A DNA stretch of 64,000 bases from Pseudolabrys sp. (lineage in GTDB: Bacteria > Pseudomonadota > Alphaproteobacteria > Rhizobiales > Xanthobacteraceae): assembly GCA_029980465.1 (NCBI GenBank), contig JARYIJ010000001.1, forward strand, positions 1,550,001 to 1,614,000. The letters run 5' to 3'. Positions 60,457 to 64,000 of this stretch are shown here, piece after piece (position 1 is the stretch's first letter; each line of letters begins with the position of its first letter). The notes under the pieces are model-generated. The model did not search any database, was not told the origin of the DNA, and worked only from the letters and a program-made list of their open reading frames with translations. Both the position numbers and the translations under genes were made by a program.

Positions 60457-63096
60457 TCACGCCACCACATTGACGATCCTCTGCGGGACGACGATGACCT
60501 TTTTCGGGCTCCTGCCGTCGAGCGCCTTTTGTACCGCATCGAGCGCCAGAACGGCAGCCTCGACAGCGTCTTTTCCGGCGTCGCGGGCCACGGTGACGTC
60601 GGCGCGCTTGCGGCCGTTGATCTGCACCGGCAGCGTGACGGTGTTTTCGACCAGCAAATCCGCTTCGAGCCGCGGCCAGGCCTCCGTGGCGATCATGGCC
60701 TTGTGGCCGAGCATCGCCCAGCATTCCTCGGCCAGATGCGGCATCATCGGGTTGAACAGGCGGACCAGGATGTCGCCGGCCTCGCGCAGGGCCCAGGCGA
60801 GGTCGGGCGCCGGCGCCCGGTCGACGCTGCCGATCGCCTCGTTGAGCGCATTGGCGAACTCGTAGACGTGGGCGATGCAGCGGTTGAAGCGCAGCTTGCC
60901 GATATCCTCGGACACATTGGCGAGCGCCTTATGCGCGGCCTTGCGCACGGCGGTGGCGGCGTCCGAAAACGCGGCCGGCCGCTGTGCCGGCGCGGCGATG
61001 CGGGCGACCTCGCCGACGATGCGCCACAGCCGCTGCACGAAGCGGCTCGCGCCCTGCACGCCTTCCTCGCTCCAGATCACGTCGCGGTCGGGCGGCGAGT
61101 CCGACAGCATGAACCAGCGCGCCACGTCGGCGCCGTAGCTCTCCATGATGTCGTCCGGGTCAACCGTGTTCTTCTTCGACTTCGACATCTTCTCGATCGG
61201 GCCGATCTCGACCGGCTCGCCGGTCGAGATGAGCGCGGCGCGCCGCTCGCCGCTGTCGGCGGCCTCGATTCTGACGTCGGCGGGCATCACCCAGTTGCCG
61301 GCCTTGTCGCGATAGGTCTCGTGCACGACCATGCCCTGCGTGAACATGCCGTCGAACGGCTCGTCCATGCCGATGTGGCCGGTCTTCTTCATCGCGCGGG
61401 TGAAGAAGCGCGAATAGAGCAGGTGCAGGATCGCGTGCTCGACGCCGCCGATGTACTGGTCGACCGGCATCCATGCGTTCGCCATCGCCGGATCGGTCGG
61501 CCGCTTGTCGTCCCACGGATCGGTGAAGCGCGCGAAGTACCACGACGAGTCGACGAAGGTGTCCATCGTGTCGGTCTCGCGCGTCGCCTGGCCGCCGCAT
61601 CGCGGGCAGGTGACGTGTTTCCAGGTCGGATGATGGTCGAGCGCGTTGCCCGGCCGGTCGAAGCTGACGTCGTCCGGCAGCGCCACCGGCAGGTCTTTTT
61701 CCGGCACCGGCACGACGTCGCATTTGGGACAGTGGATCACCGGGATCGGGCAGCCCCAGTAGCGCTGGCGCGAGATGCCCCAGTCGCGCAGGCGGAAATT
61801 AACCTGGCGCTCGCCGACCGGCGCGTTGCCGCGCGTCTCGTTTTCGAGCCGCTTCGCCACCTCGTTCTTGGCCTGCTCGATAGTCATGCCGTCGAGGAAG
61901 CGCGAATTGATCATGGTCCCGTCGCCGTCATAGGCGACGTCGGTGATGACGAAGCTGCCGGGGTCCTGGTCCGGCGGGCAGACCACCGGCGTATTGCCGA
62001 GGCCGTAGGTGTTGACGAAGTCGAGGTCGCGCTGGTCGTGCGCCGGGCAGCCGAAGATGGCGCCGGTGCCGTACTCCATCAGGATGAAGTTGGCGACGTA
62101 GACCGGCAGCGTCCAGTTCGGATCGAACGGGTGCACGGCGCGGATGCCGGTGTCGACGCCGCGCTTCTCCTGCGTGTCGATGATTTCCTGAGCGGTGCCG
62201 TGGCGCTTGGTCTCGGCGATGAAGGCGGCAATCGCCGGATTTTTCTCGGCCGCCGCCTGCGCCAGCGGATGATCCGGCGCGATCGCCATGAACTTCGCCC
62301 CGAACAGCGTATCGGGCCGCGTCGTGAAAATCTTGAGCTCGGTCTCGCCCGCCGGCGTCGTGTTCGGGTCGAGCGCGAAGCGGATCAGCAGGCCTTCCGA
62401 GCGGCCGATCCAGTTGCGCTGCATCAGCCGCACCTTGTCGGGCCAGCGGTCGAGCGTGTCGAGCGCGTCGAGCAGCTCCTGCGCGTATTTCGTGATCTTG
62501 AAGACCCACTGGCTCATCTCGCGCTGCTCGACGGCGGCGCCGGAGCGCCAGCCGCGGCCGTCGATAACCTGCTCGTTGGCGAGCACGGTCATGTCGACCG
62601 GGTCCCAGTTCACCTTGCGCTTCTCGCGCTCAGCCAGCCCGACCTTGAGGAAGTCGAGGAACATCTTCTGCTGGTGCTTATAGTAGGACGGATCGCAGGT
62701 CGCGACCTCGCGGCTCCAGTCGAGCGATAGGCCCATGGCCTGGAGCTGCTTCTTCATCGCCGCGATGTTGTCGTAGGTCCACGCCTTCGGCGCGACCTTG
62801 CGCTCCATCGCCGCGTTCTCGGCCGGCAGGCCGAAGGCGTCCCAGCCCATCGGATGCAGGACGTTGTTGCCCTTGGCGCGCATGTAGCGGGCGAGCACGT
62901 CGCCCATCGTGTAGTTGCGCACGTGGCCCATGTGGATGCGCCCCGATGGATAGGGGAACATCTCGAGCACATAGTATTTCGGCCGGGGATCGTCGTTCTT
63001 GGTGGCGAAGATGCCGGCCTGAGCCCACGCCTTCTGCCAGCGCTGCTCGGCCTCGCGCGCGTTATAGCGCTCGTTTTTCTGCGAATCGGCGGTCAT
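60457..63096 (-). CDS. leuS: Leucyl-tRNA synthetase
   Basis: A complete 879-residue class I synthetase. The HIGH motif appears as HMGH in [21 protein letters not shown], and KMSKS occurs in [16 protein letters not shown]. The CP1 editing domain lies between, with zinc-type cysteines around [10 protein letters not shown] and CPRCGG. The ATG at 63096 begins [24 protein letters not shown]; the longer open frame upstream is not family-like. It heads a leuS-lptE-holA series. Confidence 0.99.
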   Translation of the reverse strand: MTADSQKNERYNAREAEQRWQKAWAQAGIFATKNDDPRPKYYVLEMFPYPSGRIHMGHVRNYTMGDVLARYMRAKGNNVLHPMGWDAFGLPAENAAMERKVAPKAWTYDNIAAMKKQLQAMGLSLDWSREVATCDPSYYKHQQKMFLDFLKVGLAEREKRKVNWDPVDMTVLANEQVIDGRGWRSGAAVEQREMSQWVFKITKYAQELLDALDTLDRWPDKVRLMQRNWIGRSEGLLIRFALDPNTTPAGETELKIFTTRPDTLFGAKFMAIAPDHPLAQAAAEKNPAIAAFIAETKRHGTAQEIIDTQEKRGVDTGIRAVHPFDPNWTLPVYVANFILMEYGTGAIFGCPAHDQRDLDFVNTYGLGNTPVVCPPDQDPGSFVITDVAYDGDGTMINSRFLDGMTIEQAKNEVAKRLENETRGNAPVGERQVNFRLRDWGISRQRYWGCPIPVIHCPKCDVVPVPEKDLPVALPDDVSFDRPGNALDHHPTWKHVTCPRCGGQATRETDTMDTFVDSSWYFARFTDPWDDKRPTDPAMANAWMPVDQYIGGVEHAILHLLYSRFFTRAMKKTGHIGMDEPFDGMFTQGMVVHETYRDKAGNWVMPADVRIEAADSGERRAALISTGEPVEIGPIEKMSKSKKNTVDPDDIMESYGADVARWFMLSDSPPDRDVIWSEEGVQGASRFVQRLWRIVGEVARIAAPAQRPAAFSDAATAVRKAAHKALANVSEDIGKLRFNRCIAHVYEFANALNEAIGSVDRAPAPDLAWALREAGDILVRLFNPMMPHLAEECWAMLGHKAMIATEAWPRLEADLLVENTVTLPVQINGRKRADVTVARDAGKDAVEAAVLALDAVQKALDGRSPKKVIVVPQRIVNVVA

Positions 63097-63181
63097 TTCC
63101 GGGCCTATCCAGGATGCGCGGAACTGACACGAAAGGCGCGGGCCGGTCAACGGTGACGGTGCGAGGCGGGTCCGGAACGGT

Positions 63182-63583
63182 TCAGCGGTCGCCGCCGAGC
63201 GCGCGGCGTATCCCGCCGAACAGCGACGCGTCGTCGAACGGCTTGGCCACGATCGGGACATCCGGGAAGGCGCGGGTCTCGCCGTCTTCCGGCGCGCCGG
63301 TCAGGAACGCGAAGGGGATGCCGAGTTCATTCAGCCGTGCGGCGACCGGCAGTGCGCTTTCGTGGTTGAGCTTGAGGTCGAGCACGGCGACGTCGATCTT
63401 GTCCCGCCCGGTTTCGACCTCGTCGAGAACGGTGAGCGCGTCCTTGACGTTGCCGGCATGGCGGCTGCCGGCGGCCCCCGCGCTTTCGAGCATGCCGTCG
63501 ATGTCGAGCGCGATGATGAATTCGTCCTCGACGATGAGAACGCGAAGCCCTGACAAGCTGATGTCGTGATCCGGCGAGAGCAT
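63182..63583 (-). CDS. Single-domain response regulator
   Basis: A 133-residue receiver-only protein. It has the acidic pair in [20 protein letters not shown], the phosphoacceptor in [20 protein letters not shown], the Thr in FAFLTGAP and the Lys in [12 protein letters not shown]. The VAxxL and FxTGxxE style is close to the receivers of general-stress and light-response systems. No output domain is present. ATG 63583 is used; a TTG at 63613 is possible. It is divergent from a Crp/Fnr gene. Confidence 0.93.
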   Translation of the reverse strand: MLSPDHDISLSGLRVLIVEDEFIIALDIDGMLESAGAAGSRHAGNVKDALTVLDEVETGRDKIDVAVLDLKLNHESALPVAARLNELGIPFAFLTGAPEDGETRAFPDVPIVAKPFDDASLFGGIRRALGGDR

Positions 63584-63745
63584 GGAGGCCCGTCCGCTGG
63601 TGGCGTCTTGCAATCTGCGAAACCGGCAGCGGCGCCGAACATCAGCCCTTTGCAGCGCGCTGACGCGGCCCCCGATTGGAACGAGAAGTTCCGTCAGGCG
63701 TTATCGGTTGTCATTTAAAAAAGACACACAGCCCAGGTAATTTTC

Positions 63746-64000
63746 ATGAGCAATACGCCCGTTGCCGACGGGAGAGCCACGTCCTGCGCGGCCTGTCCCT
63801 TGCGGCAGAAGCGCGCCCTGCGCGAATTTTCCGCGGACGAGCTCGCTATCGTCCAGCGCATGAAAACCGGCGAGCTGCGGATGAAGCCGGGCGCCAGTTT
63901 CCTGCGCCAGGGCGAGCGTAACGAGCACTTCTACACGATCCTCAGCGGCTGGGCCTTTCGCTACAAGATGCTGCCGGACGGCCGCCGCCAGATTCTCAAT
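63746..64000 (+). CDS. Crp/Fnr family transcriptional regulator, N-terminal part
   Basis: From the ATG at 63746 (AGG eight bases upstream) 85 residues are visible before the window ends. They include SCAACPLRQKRALREFSADELAIVQRMKTGELRMKPGASFLRQGERNEHFYTILSGWAFRYKMLPDGRRQIL spread over the cyclic-nucleotide-binding fold. The Cys-x2-Cys near residue 14 resembles the iron-sulfur ligands of FNR-type proteins, but the remaining ligands and the DNA-binding domain are outside the window. It could be an FnrN/FixK-type or other redox regulator. Confidence 0.85.
   Translation, partial: MSNTPVADGRATSCAACPLRQKRALREFSADELAIVQRMKTGELRMKPGASFLRQGERNEHFYTILSGWAFRYKMLPDGRRQILN

Overview
The window is a high-GC chromosomal segment of an alphaproteobacterium, most like the Bradyrhizobium/Rhodopseudomonas/Xanthobacteraceae part of the Hyphomicrobiales. 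The support is gene content and order (dnaKJ-pmtA, hrcA-grpE, hisBHAFE-coaA next to hslVU, tim44-mltA-smr, dnaQ-coaE-maf-ppsR, rho-mnmE-mnmG-rsmG-parAB), an alphaproteobacterial RpoH promoter, ornithine-lipid and phosphatidylcholine genes, and dense palindromic intergenic repeats. No rRNA, tRNA, CRISPR array, prophage or complete insertion sequence was found. About 60 protein genes are supported; nearly all are core housekeeping genes.

Layout. 0-5 kb: a truncated FMN reductase, pmtA, dnaJ and dnaK, the last behind a heat-shock promoter. 5-9.3 kb: an OprB porin, a di-heme cytochrome c peroxidase-like protein and an EfeM/imelysin-like (M75) protein, which look like a periplasmic metal-handling module. 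9.4-24.8 kb: grpE, hrcA, rph, rdgB, hemW, an LpoA-like lipoprotein, rsmI, yraN, a chemoreceptor, gshB, comM/yifB, a hybrid histidine kinase and olsB. 24.8-33 kb: coaA and histidine genes, rnk, hslVU. 33-40.7 kb: a LOG protein, smr, mltA, tim44, fxsA, secB, dnaQ, coaE, maf, ppsR. 40.7-41.4 kb: a 694-base gene-free gap, the best synteny-based candidate for the replication origin. 41.4-50.8 kb: hemJ, rho, a LysR regulator with its small divergent target, a 3-hydroxyacyl-CoA dehydrogenase, a thioredoxin-domain protein carrying an in-frame repeat insertion, vapBC and mnmE. 50.8-64 kb: two parS sites, a cytoplasmic PilZ chemoreceptor, mnmG, rsmG, parA, parB, mltB, holA, lptE, leuS, a receiver-only regulator and a truncated Crp/Fnr regulator.

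The most unusual feature is an AT-rich block (about 240 bases, 37.5% G+C by my count) inside the mnmE reading frame. It lies between the G4 and G5 motifs of the GTPase domain and adds about 67 residues. It holds four GAAC-N4-GTTC palindromes, one perfect TTAA-N7-TTAA (CtrA-type) site and two near matches. It lies about 0.4 kb from two parS sites, one at the centre of a perfect 44-base palindrome. Close to ppsR, rho and parAB, this suggests a replication- or segregation-control element hidden in a coding gene.

Other points of interest are a 240-base dispersed repeat present twice, a palindromic repeat captured in frame by a coding gene, a repeat that supplies the lptE start codon, a C-rich rho leader that looks like an autoregulatory rut region, and paired LysR operators around a 79-residue protein.
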